A program made the translations under genes and the position numbers. A stretch of 32,250 nucleotides of DNA from Sagittula marina (GTDB taxonomy: Bacteria > Pseudomonadota > Alphaproteobacteria > Rhodobacterales > Rhodobacteraceae): positions 1 through 32,250 of the forward strand of contig NZ_JACIEJ010000021.1 of the NCBI RefSeq assembly GCF_014196795.1, read 5' to 3'. Of this stretch, positions 23,689 through 30,866 are shown piece by piece. Under the pieces are notes generated by a model, which searched no databases, was not told the origin of the DNA, and saw only the letters and a list, made by a program, of their open reading frames with translations. The first letter of the stretch is position 1; each line of letters begins with the position of its first letter.

Positions 23689-25011
23689 ATGAGCAGCATC
23701 ACTATCGGACTGATCCTCATCGGCGTGCTCTTTGCGCTGGTCCTGCTCGGGATGCGCATTGCCGTGGCGCTGATGGTCGTGGCCTTTGCCGGCGTCTGGA
23801 TCATTCGCGGCAATTTCGACCTCGCGATGAGGCTCATGTCGATCACCGCCTACAACGGTGTTGCCAGCTATCTTTTTGCCACCATTCCGCTGTTCGTGCT
23901 GATGGGAAACCTGGTCAGCATCTCGAATGTCGGCAAGGACACGTTCGACGTGGCCGAGACGCTGCTGCGCCGCCTGCTCGGCGGGCTGGGCATCGCCACC
24001 GTGGCCGCCAACACCGTCTTTGCCGCCGTCACCGGCGTCTCCATCGCCTCGGCGGCGGTGTTCACCAAGGTAGCCGTGCCCGAAATGACCCGCCACGGCT
24101 ACAAGCCGTCGTTCTCGGCGGGGACCGTGGCGGGCAGCTCGGTGCTGGGGATGCTGATCCCGCCCAGCCTGCTGCTGATTATCTACGGGGTGCTGGCCGA
24201 GCAATCCATCGGTCGGATGTTCATTGCGGGGCTGGTGCCCGGCGCGCTGCTGGCGGGGGGCTTTGTGCTCTGGATCCTGCTGGTCGCGAAATTCGCGCCC
24301 CGGCTTGTCTTTGCCGCGCCTGGCGCGACCGACACGGCCGAAGAGCCCGTCCAGCCGCCGCAACTGAACGGAATCGACATCCTGAAAAAGATCGTGCCCA
24401 TCGTCCTGCTGGTCACCTTTGTTCTGGGCGGGCTCTATTCCGGTTTTTTCACTCCGACCGAGGCCGGCGGCATTGGCGCCTTTGCAGCGCTGATCGTGGC
24501 GCTTTGCCGGCGCAGCCTTGATCTGCGCCGCAGCTGGGCGGTGCTCAGCCAGACCGGGGCGATCTCGGTCGGCATTCTGGCACTGCTGATGGCCGCCGGG
24601 TTCTACAGCCAGATGCTGGCCGTCGCGGGCATTCCCGCCGCCATCGGCAATTTCGTCACCGGCAGCGGCTTTGGCCCCGTGGGCTTTCTGATCGTCTACG
24701 TGCTTCTGGTGCTGCTGCTGGGCATGATCCTCGACAGCAGCTCGATCCTGCTGATCGTCGTGCCCATCGCCGCGCCGATCGCGCAGACCCTGGGTTACGA
24801 TCTGATCCAATTCGGCATCATCACCGTGATCGCGGTGGAGGTTGGGTTGCTCACTCCACCTTTTGGAATCTCTATTTTCACGGTGCATTCGACCCTAGCA
24901 GACCGGAGTGTGTCGCTAGAGTCGATCTTTGTCGGTGCCTTGCCTTATGTCGGCGTCATGCTGGGCGTCTTAATCCTAATCGCCGCCTTTCCAGCGTTGA
25001 TCATCGGATGA
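23689..25011 (+). CDS. dctM: TRAP transporter large permease (DctM family)
   Basis: The protein has 440 residues, full length, with about 12 TM segments. DctM signatures are LIGVLFALVLLGMRIAVALM at the N-terminus, SVLGMLIPPSLLLIIYGVLAE, FFTPTEAGGIGA and the re-entrant LILGMILDSSSILLIVVPI-like stretch (here LLLGMILDSSSILLIVVPIA). It drives sodium-coupled uptake with DctPQ. The last 60 codons use noticeably less GC-rich codons than the rest. About 100 bp separate the stop from the intact IS6 copy. Confidence 0.95.
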   Translation: MSSITIGLILIGVLFALVLLGMRIAVALMVVAFAGVWIIRGNFDLAMRLMSITAYNGVASYLFATIPLFVLMGNLVSISNVGKDTFDVAETLLRRLLGGLGIATVAANTVFAAVTGVSIASAAVFTKVAVPEMTRHGYKPSFSAGTVAGSSVLGMLIPPSLLLIIYGVLAEQSIGRMFIAGLVPGALLAGGFVLWILLVAKFAPRLVFAAPGATDTAEEPVQPPQLNGIDILKKIVPIVLLVTFVLGGLYSGFFTPTEAGGIGAFAALIVALCRRSLDLRRSWAVLSQTGAISVGILALLMAAGFYSQMLAVAGIPAAIGNFVTGSGFGPVGFLIVYVLLVLLLGMILDSSSILLIVVPIAAPIAQTLGYDLIQFGIITVIAVEVGLLTPPFGISIFTVHSTLADRSVSLESIFVGALPYVGVMLGVLILIAAFPALIIG

Positions 25012-25109
25012 CCCCACGAAACGGCATCTAATATGCCATAATGGTTCGATCGCAGCCGAACGGAAGGCACATCAATGACGACGGGGCGACAGCTGCGGAG
25101 GTCTTCGCC

Positions 25110-25912
25110 GGGTATTGCCAAGTTGTTGACAGCAGAGTGCGCTTCCCTGTGAAGGGCGTGGATCACGCGGTCATCTCAGCGGTGTAATCGGCCCAGAGGC
25201 TGAACGCATCGTTGCGGGCGTGGCGGTATGAGGATGCTGTGAGTTGATAGCGCCGGGGACGGAAAATGAGGTTGATCTGGTCGTGCGCGGATAGAAACCT
25301 CTGTGCCTGCCGGTGAGACTTGAACCGACCCATTATTTTCTCCCGTTTGCGGGTTGGCCGATGCGAAACTTCTATCGCGTTGTTTAGGCCTTTGTGGGCC
25401 CGGTGGTCAGCGTTCGGAGCCTGTGTTTTGACCGGCTTGATATAGCTGCGCAATTTGTCGGTTATGACCACTCTCGGCTCGCCAAACTGTGAAACCAATC
25501 TTTGGAAAAAGCGCTTTGCTGCTTTGGCGTTCCGACGTGTCTGCACGAGAATATCTCCATCTGCGTCGATCGCGCGCCACAGCCAATGCTTCTTGCCCCG
25601 GATCGTGATCACGACCTCATCCATGTGCCACTTGTCGCTCGGCCGCGGACGTTCGCGGCGGATGCAATCTGCAAAATGCGACCCAAAGCGATTAACCCAC
25701 AGTCGGATCGCCTCCCGGCTGACAATCACACCCCGAGCAGCCAATAGGTCTTCAACATCAGCCGTGCTCAGGGCTAACCGGTGATACGCCCAGACAGCGA
25801 ACGCGATGATTTCACGTGGGTAGCGAAAGCCCTTCAGGGGCGGCAAATCGATTGGAATGTTCATGAGGCAGACATACCTCTACCAAACCCAGTCAACAAC
25901 TTGGCAATACCC
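25110..25912 (-). mobile_element. Intact IS6-family insertion sequence, copy 2
   Basis: This is an 803-bp element with perfect 21-bp terminal inverted repeats (25110-25130 and 25892-25912, beginning GGGTATTGCCAAGTTGTTGA). It contains one transposase gene on the minus strand. There is no 8-bp target duplication, because the flanks differ. Its right end cuts off the WYL gene that follows. Length and single-gene layout are normal for the IS6/IS26 family. Confidence 0.96.
25163..25864 (-). CDS. IS6-family transposase
   Basis: This 233-residue DDE transposase is full length. The N-terminal zinc-less helix-turn-helix region has PREIIAFAVWAYHRLALSTA. Catalytic residues lie in KWHMDEVVITIRGKK (D), RVVITDKLRSY (D) and LNNAIEVSHRPTRKREK (E). 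The C-terminal RFKSHRQAQRFLSAHDQINL is the IS6-family tail. It moves DNA by replicative cointegrate formation. The truncated copy at 16381-16857 shares its first 159 residues. Confidence 0.96.
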   Translation of the reverse strand: MNIPIDLPPLKGFRYPREIIAFAVWAYHRLALSTADVEDLLAARGVIVSREAIRLWVNRFGSHFADCIRRERPRPSDKWHMDEVVITIRGKKHWLWRAIDADGDILVQTRRNAKAAKRFFQRLVSQFGEPRVVITDKLRSYIKPVKTQAPNADHRAHKGLNNAIEVSHRPTRKREKIMGRFKSHRQAQRFLSAHDQINLIFRPRRYQLTASSYRHARNDAFSLWADYTAEMTA

Positions 25913-26436
25913 TGGATGTCATTTCCGCCGTATCCCGCGCCATTGCCGGCAGCCAGTCCCTGCGGATCCGCTATGTCTCATTGAGCACTGGTGCCACGGA
26001 TCGTATCGTATCTCCTCACGCTTTGGTCGATAGCGGGTTGCGGTGGCACATGCGTGCGCATGATGAACGTCGTGACGGTTTTCGTGATTTTGTTCTGACC
26101 CGGATCCAACAGGCTGAGGTGATCGGCCCAATCCCTACCAGTGCCAATCGGGAACTGGACGAGCAATGGATGCGGATCGTCCCCATGGAGCTTGTTCCAC
26201 ATCCTGATCTTGAACAGCCACTGGCGGTCGTGGCGGATTACGGCATGACACGAGGTGTTCTACAGCTGCGGCTGCGAGCATCGCTCGTAGGATATGTGAC
26301 CCAGTTCTGGGGGATCGACACGACGTCAGACCACAGCCTAGATCCAATGCGCCATCAGTTGTGGTTACGCAATACCGCGACGCTCTATGGAGTCGAGAGC
26401 CTAGAGTTTGCACCTGGTACTAAAATATTAGGCTGA
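25913..26436 (+). pseudogene. WYL-domain regulator, 5' end removed by IS6
   Basis: The frame is open directly from the IS boundary (LDVISAVSRAIAGSQSLRIR) and continues with the WYL-domain hallmarks RIVSPHALVDSGLRWHMRAH and FRDFVLTRIQQAE, then a C-terminal WCX-like part to the stop at 26434. The N-terminal winged helix and any start codon are missing, so the protein is broken. An internal TTG at 25981 could start a fragment. WYL proteins sense nucleic-acid-related ligands and often repress defence genes, so this may be the relic of a regulator from a lost system. No partner gene remains beside it. Confidence 0.8.
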
Positions 26437-26509
26437 TCCGGCTTCAAATGTTTAACGCGCTGTTCATCATCGATTGACTGCTGGATGCCGATATGCAGGG
26501 CCGGGCTCA

Positions 26510-27020
26510 AATCGGCCTGCGCATTTGTTGCCAAGGTGAAATCCGTGATTGAAACAGCCCCTTGCGGATAGTGCGGAAGATCTCGATGTCAGCGAGAGCT
26601 GCCTTTGCACCAGCCAAGGTCTGGAAACTTCGCATGGGTCACAGTCGTTGTTTGAGCGCAGCGTGGTTACTCTCGATCCGGTTGTTCAGATATTTGTGAT
26701 CCAAATGCCGGATCGCGTCTTGGGGTCCGAGCCGAGCATTAAATTCACGAACTACCCTAGCATACCTCTGCGCTTTGTCCGTGAATGGTACAGGCGGAGC
26801 ATCTCCCTCCAAGGCTCATCGACATGCCACTGTAGCCCGAACCAAGAGTACCATAGCCCGCTTGCGAACTCAGCGATGTATAGTCAATGCTCCGACCATC
26901 ACACCGCGCTCTGCCAGCATGTCTCGTACATTCATGCACGACAGCGAGTATCCGGCAATACCAGCGAACCGCCATCAGGATGATCCGATGTCGTTTGAAC
27001 GGATTCTTTCTCTGCTGCAT
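26510..27020 (-). pseudogene. Decayed IS6-family transposase of a different subgroup
   Basis: On the minus strand the family sequence is recognisable across several frames. NPFKRHRIILMAVRWYCR is the N-terminal part. NVRDMLAERGVMV follows in a second frame. Then come REFNARLGPQDAIRHLDHKY, LNNRIESNHAALKQRL (the glutamate region) and FQTLAGAKAALADIEIFRTI. The middle DDE part is largely deleted, and frameshifts and stops interrupt it. It differs clearly from the intact IS6 copy at 25163. It marks an older insertion between the WYL relic and replicon 2. Confidence 0.8.
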
Positions 27021-27086
27021 CGGCTATTCCACCTTCACAAACAAGCAAAACCTGCGGCCTCCGCCGAGTTAATACAACAGACCCAA

Positions 27087-27123
27087 GCTGGGTGTTATAT
27101 ATGTGTTAGACTCTGTGTTACGC
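27087..27123. repeat. 37-bp block shared by both replication origins (copy 2)
   Basis: This matches 14163-14199 at 36 of 37 bases, including three GTGTTA hexamers at 11-12 bp spacing. It lies 63 bp before the first iteron and 191 bp before repA2, almost the same geometry as in replicon 1 (53 and 181 bp). Confidence 0.7.
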
Positions 27124-27185
27124 GAATCATCAATCCCTCTATCCATTTGAAATGATTAACTTAAACAGAGTTATTTTGACGCTTC

Positions 27186-27332
27186 GGTGGGTGATCTTAC
27201 GATAAGGGGTGGGTGATCTTACGAAAGATGGTGGGTGATCTTACGAAAGCCTGCGGGTGTGTGAAGTTACGAAGTGTCTTGCGTCGGTGGGTGAAATTAC
27301 GAATAGTGCGTACATGGTGGGTGATATTACGA
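27186..27332 (+). other. oriV: Iteron origin of replicon 2 (six iterons)
   Basis: Six direct repeats start at 27186, 27208, 27230, 27256, 27286 and 27316. The first three are identical (GGTGGGTGATCTTACGA); the rest vary at two or three bases (for example GGTGTGTGAAGTTACGA). Spacings are 22, 22, 26, 30 and 30 bp. The last repeat overlaps the probable repA2 start, implying autorepression. The sequence is unrelated to the replicon 1 iterons. Confidence 0.93.
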
Positions 27333-28399
27333 AACAGGATAGAACGCCTCTCCTCCCCTTGCGACATGCTCAAGGGGATTTCTTTGTGTGCGATATTTTC
27401 GACGCCGCGCCTAAAGGCGATATGGCCTCGATGGCACATCCTATTTTTACCCTCTCGACCAAGCCTGACATCAAAAAACGCCGCTATGTGGCCACTGATC
27501 GAAAAAGCTACGTTGAGGTCAGGCCCAACATGATTGGGCTTGCGACTGTCCATGACCGCGACGTATTGATCTACTGCATCTCGCAAGTAATGGCTGCTCT
27601 GAACGATGGGCAGCAGGTACACAGAACTCTTCGCTTCAAAGCCTATGATCTTCTTGTAGCGACCAACCGCCCTACTGCCGGGACCGGTTATACGGGCCTT
27701 AAAGCCGCACTGGAGCGCCTTCAAGGCACCCAGATCGAAACCAACATCACAACGGGCGGTGTGGAACAGATCGACGGCTTTAGCCTGATTGACCGTTATC
27801 GGATCGTCCGTGAAACCCGCGACGGTCGCATGCTCGATCTAGAAGTCACCCTTTCCGATTGGGTGTTCAACGCCATTGCTGGTGATGATGTGCTGACGCT
27901 TAACCGGCGCTATTTTCAGCTCCGCAAGCCTCTGGAGCGCCGTCTGTATGAGTTGGCCCGCAAGCAATGCGGGACGCAGCCGGAGTGGAAATGTGGCCTG
28001 GACAAGTTGAAGGCTCGAACCGGCTCTACGTCCTCTGATAAGGAGTTTCGTAGGCTTGTTCGGGCGATCTGCAAGGCCGACGAAGAACACAACCACATGC
28101 CGGATTATTCTTTCCGACTGGACGCGGATATTCTCACGGTGACGCCAAAGCCGGAATTTCTGGAAAACTACACTGCAAAGCCAGAACAGGACGGTCTGAC
28201 AGGCGGCTATGTCCTGCCCCTCTCGCAAGACACGCTTGAACGCGCAAAGGAGTTAGCCCCGACATGGGACATAAGGGTTTTGGCTGGAGAGTGGCGAACC
28301 TACGCGGCCAAGCAAAAGGAGCCGCCGAAGAACCCAGACGCCGCGTTTCTCGGATTTTGTAAGAGCTGGTTTAAGAAACGCGGGCGCAACGGTTGGTAG
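27314..28399 (+). CDS. repA: Plasmid replication initiator RepA (RPA family), replicon 2
   Basis: The protein has 361 residues from ATG 27314. I chose this start by alignment with the other RepA; the frame is open back to 27257 through the iterons, and no good ribosome binding site is visible. Family motifs are LLPLRHAQGDFFVCDIFDA, KGDMASMAHPIFTLSTKPD, VHDRDVLIYCISQVMAALND, LNRRYFQLRKPLERRLYELA and PDAAFLGFCKSW. It is collinear with but diverged from replicon 1 RepA, and the binding repeats differ. It converges with the parG-parF operon, so replication and partition form one maintenance module. Confidence 0.94.
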   Translation: MVGDITKQDRTPLLPLRHAQGDFFVCDIFDAAPKGDMASMAHPIFTLSTKPDIKKRRYVATDRKSYVEVRPNMIGLATVHDRDVLIYCISQVMAALNDGQQVHRTLRFKAYDLLVATNRPTAGTGYTGLKAALERLQGTQIETNITTGGVEQIDGFSLIDRYRIVRETRDGRMLDLEVTLSDWVFNAIAGDDVLTLNRRYFQLRKPLERRLYELARKQCGTQPEWKCGLDKLKARTGSTSSDKEFRRLVRAICKADEEHNHMPDYSFRLDADILTVTPKPEFLENYTAKPEQDGLTGGYVLPLSQDTLERAKELAPTWDIRVLAGEWRTYAAKQKEPPKNPDAAFLGFCKSWFKKRGRNGW

Positions 28400-28406
28400 C
28401 CCATCC

Positions 28407-28434
28407 ACTCAAGTACTCATCTACTCAAATACTC
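28407..28434. repeat. ParG-type centromere boxes, site A (four ACTC at 8-bp phase)
   Basis: ACTC occurs at 28407, 28415, 28423 and 28431, exactly every 8 bp, within octamers of the form ACTCANNT or close to it. The array lies between repA2 and parG and overlaps the parG stop codon. ParG of plasmid TP228 binds ACTC tetramers, so this is a likely partition site. Confidence 0.75.
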
Positions 28435-28626
28435 AGACCAAAGATCGCGGGTAATGTCCGAGATTGAGCGTCCTTCCTCCACCGCTCTCATCTTGATCTT
28501 TCGATAGAGCGTTTCTTCAATCTCCGCATTGAGGCGCTTCTTCTTCTCGGTTGTTTCGGTGATCTCGTGCAGGATGCGCTTGCGGGCGTCATCACCCCGG
28601 CTTGGACGCTTTGCGGACAGTGCCAT
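28417..28626 (-). CDS. parG: ParG-like ribbon-helix-helix centromere-binding protein
   Basis: The protein has 69 residues. A basic, flexible N-terminal tail (about 1-30, KRPSRGDDARKRIL) precedes a ribbon-helix-helix fold (NAEIEETLYRKIKMRAVEEG, then RSISDITRDLWSEYL). Size, layout and position after a ParF-type ATPase match ParG. It would bind the ACTC boxes as a dimer, stimulate the ATPase through its tail and repress the operon. Its ATG overlaps the parF stop (TAATG). Confidence 0.85.
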   Translation of the reverse strand: MALSAKRPSRGDDARKRILHEITETTEKKKRLNAEIEETLYRKIKMRAVEEGRSISDITRDLWSEYLSR

Positions 28627-29276
28627 TACGCCACCTCCCTTTTCGCCGGTTCCAACATCGCCAATATCTCATCGCTCAACGCCGTAGTCTCTGCCCTCGC
28701 CTTGGCATTGTCAGCGTCAAACACGGTCAGCCCTTCAGATGCGGTCTGGGGATACACCTGTCGTTGTGTGATCGTTGTTTTGCAAATGGGCAATGCGTAG
28801 TCATCCAAGGCCGTCCGCACATCGCTGCTAAGCCGGGTTCCCTCTACGACACGAGAAACCACAAACCCTGCACGCGGTGATCCGTCAGTTACTTCCTGGC
28901 GGGCCTTGATGAAATCCACTAGGTCCGACGCTGCCCAGATGTCGTATGGAGATGGTTGAACGGGGATCAGAACGAAGTCGCTGACCTTGATACAGGCGGC
29001 GATCATGTCTTCCAGCTTTGCCGCTCCGTCGATCACCACATAGTCGTAGTTTGCGGCCATACTGGTCAGCGTCCTGACGTTGTTTGGACGGTCCAGCGCG
29101 ACCAGTTCGATTGGATTATCTTCGCTGGCTGCGTGCCAGTCACGGGCGCTGCCTTGTGGATCGCTGTCCACGATCAGGACCGAGTGTCCCTGTTCGTGCA
29201 GCGATCTGGCGAGATTGGTGCTGATGGTGGTCTTGCCGCTCCCACCTTTTGGATTCAAAACGGAAATAATGCTCAT
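28626..29276 (-). CDS. parF: ParF/ParA-type partition ATPase
   Basis: The protein has 216 residues from ATG 29276, chosen for GAGGCA 5 bases upstream; an ATG 4 codons earlier is possible. The deviant Walker A is KGGSGKTT (10-17), Walker A' is LIVDSDPQGSARDW, and Walker B is YVVIDGAA. The short N-terminus without a helix-turn-helix places it in the small (type Ib) ParA group with ParF of TP228. It moves plasmid copies to daughter cells using nucleoid-bound ATP polymers or gradients. It forms an operon with parG, and ACTC/GAGT boxes lie in its promoter. Confidence 0.95.
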   Translation of the reverse strand: MSIISVLNPKGGSGKTTISTNLARSLHEQGHSVLIVDSDPQGSARDWHAASEDNPIELVALDRPNNVRTLTSMAANYDYVVIDGAAKLEDMIAACIKVSDFVLIPVQPSPYDIWAASDLVDFIKARQEVTDGSPRAGFVVSRVVEGTRLSSDVRTALDDYALPICKTTITQRQVYPQTASEGLTVFDADNAKARAETTALSDEILAMLEPAKREVA

Positions 29277-29298
29277 GCTCTGCCTCATTTGTGTCTTT

Positions 29299-29326
29299 AC
29301 TCAAAAGAGTAACTGAGTGTTTGAGT
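29299..29326. promoter_or_regulatory. ParG-type boxes, site B, in the parFG promoter
   Basis: One ACTC (29299) and three inverted boxes GAGT (29307, 29315, 29323) are spaced exactly 8 bp apart. The array sits directly upstream of the parF ribosome binding site and just downstream of parE. It should serve as operator and perhaps centromere for the RHH protein. Confidence 0.75.
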
Positions 29327-29340
29327 TGAGGCAAGCTCGG

Positions 29341-29628
29341 CTACAGATGCCGTCCCACATCCATGCTTTGGTGTAGGATGCGGATCACTTCGATCCCAGC
29401 CTTTGTTGTTCTAAAAAAGACGAAGTGCTTTCCAACAGCATGTTTCAGGTAGCCTGAACGCACGCCCACGTCGCGTCCTCTTTTTTCACCGCGTGCAAGA
29501 CTGATACAGGTGTTTTGAACATCATCTGTATAGTGGTCAGCCTGGTCTGCACCCCATTCTTCGACGGTGTAGTCCCAAATGTTATCGAGGTCCGCCGCTG
29601 CTGCAGGCGAGAAGGTGACAAGGCTCAT
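29341..29628 (-). CDS. parE: ParE-family toxin
   Basis: This 95-residue protein has the RelE/ParE fold. It shows the family start LVTFSPAAAADLDNIWDYTV, the central HYTDDVQNTCISLARG, then SGYLKHAVGKHFVFFRTTK and the end IEVIRILHQSMDVGRHL, which matches the ParE C-terminal signature (hRilH..MD). ParE toxins inhibit DNA gyrase. Its ATG overlaps the parD stop (ATGA), so antitoxin and toxin are coupled. It stabilises the plasmid by killing plasmid-free cells. Confidence 0.94.
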   Translation of the reverse strand: MSLVTFSPAAAADLDNIWDYTVEEWGADQADHYTDDVQNTCISLARGEKRGRDVGVRSGYLKHAVGKHFVFFRTTKAGIEVIRILHQSMDVGRHL

Positions 29629-29879
29629 CCGTTGACCTGATTAAGTCCTGCCCGTTTGCGCGCCTTGAACTCGTCAAAGTCAAAGGGCTCCGGTTTTCCA
29701 GACTGCTCGCCCTCGATCAGAGCGTCTTGGAGCGCCTTCACCTTGCCTTCATGCTCTTCGAGCAAGCGCAGACCTGCGCGCACAACGTCGCTGGCCGAAC
29801 AATAGCGGCCGGCCTGAACCTGAGTGTCGATAAAGCTGGCGAAGTGATCGCCAAGGGACATAGATGTGTTTTTGGGCAT
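29625..29879 (-). CDS. parD: ParD-family antitoxin
   Basis: This 84-residue protein has an N-terminal ribbon-helix-helix DNA-binding domain (NTSMSLGDHFASFIDTQVQA, GRYCSASDVVRAGLRLLEEH) and a disordered acidic C-terminal half (PEPFDFDEFKARKRAG) that wraps the toxin. It neutralises ParE and represses the operon. AGGAGGT lies 5 bases before the ATG and is one arm of a perfect hairpin (29885-29901). Confidence 0.94.
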   Translation of the reverse strand: MPKNTSMSLGDHFASFIDTQVQAGRYCSASDVVRAGLRLLEEHEGKVKALQDALIEGEQSGKPEPFDFDEFKARKRAGLNQVNG

Positions 29880-29907
29880 GATGCACCTCCTGAAAGGAGG
29901 TTATGCC
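29875..29907. promoter_or_regulatory. Palindrome covering the parD ribosome binding site and start
   Basis: ACCTCCT at 29885-29891 pairs with AGGAGGT at 29895-29901 across 3 nt. Outside it, GGCAT at 29875-29879 (the start codon) pairs with ATGCC at 29903-29907. In the parD mRNA the Shine-Dalgarno sequence would be in a stem. In DNA the dyad could be the ParD operator. Confidence 0.55.
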
Positions 29908-29938
29908 AATATTTGGTACATATCAAGGTCACACAATT

Positions 29939-29958
29939 ACTCAAACACTCATTTGAGG
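29939..29958. promoter_or_regulatory. ParG-type boxes, site C, upstream of parDE
   Basis: ACTC occurs at 29939 and 29947, with a degenerate GAGG at 29955, again at 8-bp spacing. They lie about 60-80 bp upstream of the parD start. The match in box and phase to sites A and B suggests that the partition RHH protein also binds here. The gap 29959-30158 holds only AT-rich upstream DNA of the next operon. Confidence 0.5.
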
Positions 29959-30158
29959 CTGAAGGTAGGCTTTGAAAATGCGGGGCAGGGGGCGCCCATT
30001 TAACATACAAGGCTTTATGCGTCTTTTCTTACACGGAGACTAAACAAAGTTAGGGATATAACCACCGTTCAAGTGGATCAAACTTCAAAAGTTACGCGTC
30101 AAAACTTGCGTTTTTCATAACTATCTGTATCTATGGTTGTGGCTAAGGCGGAGAACCG

Positions 30159-30866
30159 ATGGATTCCTTTGAACGGCTTGATGCAGACATCCGAGCAAAC
30201 CTCTCGAAAGAATTCGTTGAGGCGGCAGAAAGCCGTTTGCACTGGGAGTATTCCTCGTCATTTGACATTGCGGAACGGCAAGGCGCAGGGCTGGTCTACG
30301 ACAGACCTGATCCCCTCAACCAAAATCTACTGGAACGGCATATGAGGACACGTTCTAGCTTTGGAATGTCTGCTCTGACAGCCGCCGCCCTCGATGTAGG
30401 TGCCGATGTCGAGAACATGCTCCTCCCAAACGGTCAGCGTAAGTCCATCGTTAGAATTGGGTGCTTTTGTTTCATTGCGGAAACCATCCTAGACCTCTCC
30501 CACCGGCCTGCGGTGGCTGCATATAAACAACGGCTAGCAGGAACTAATTCCGCCATTAGACAACTTGAGATGGACCTAGGAGACCGGCCTGTTCTTCAAG
30601 CGGATTGGACTGGGTGCCATCTTGGGGTCTTGTTGCATGGATGCAGGGGTGATGCTTTCACTCGAACAGGAACCGGACTGAACATGTTCAGAATCGCCTT
30701 CCCAAACTCCTCATACGATAGCTGGGTTTGGAATAAGGATGTCCTTTCCAGCCAGCTCAGTGATGATCTGGGATGGACCAAATCTCCCGCCGACAGAGCG
30801 CCGAAGCAATTTGACAAAGTCGCAGTTAGGTTGCGCCCCGCTTCGGAACGTCGAGAAACAAAATGA
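30159..30866 (+). CDS. Unknown protein coupled to an XRE-ImmA/IrrE gene
   Basis: I do not recognise this 235-residue soluble protein. GGAG lies 6 bases before the ATG. The middle has a hydrophobic segment (IVRIGCFCFIAETILDLSHR) that is too polar around it to be a clear TM helix. A histidine/cysteine-containing stretch follows (DWTGCHLGVLLHGCRGDAFT). The last 25 residues are basic and probably disordered. The stop overlaps the start of the XRE-ImmA gene (ATGA), so the two are translated together. In analogous pairs the partner is a toxin or the target of the metalloprotease, but nothing in the sequence proves that. Confidence 0.75.
   Translation: MDSFERLDADIRANLSKEFVEAAESRLHWEYSSSFDIAERQGAGLVYDRPDPLNQNLLERHMRTRSSFGMSALTAAALDVGADVENMLLPNGQRKSIVRIGCFCFIAETILDLSHRPAVAAYKQRLAGTNSAIRQLEMDLGDRPVLQADWTGCHLGVLLHGCRGDAFTRTGTGLNMFRIAFPNSSYDSWVWNKDVLSSQLSDDLGWTKSPADRAPKQFDKVAVRLRPASERRETK

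Larger units (their letters stand above)
16378..25912. mobile_element. IS6-bounded pseudo-compound transposon carrying the hydroxylase/TRAP cargo
   Basis: Two same-orientation, apparently identical IS6-family copies (the left one truncated) flank an 8.2-kb cargo of markedly higher G+C. IS6/IS26-type elements move DNA by cointegrate formation and form such direct-orientation units. The 8-bp flanks of the intact copy (TCTTCGCC before, TGGATGTC after) differ, as expected after recombination. Loss of the outer end of copy 1 means this unit can now move only by the intact copy or by homologous recombination. Confidence 0.75.

Noticed and set aside
25075-25109. ATG followed by 11 codons running into the IS6 element, a possible gene truncated by the IS
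   Set aside because: Only 35 bp remain outside the IS. AAGG lies upstream, but the peptide is too short to identify.
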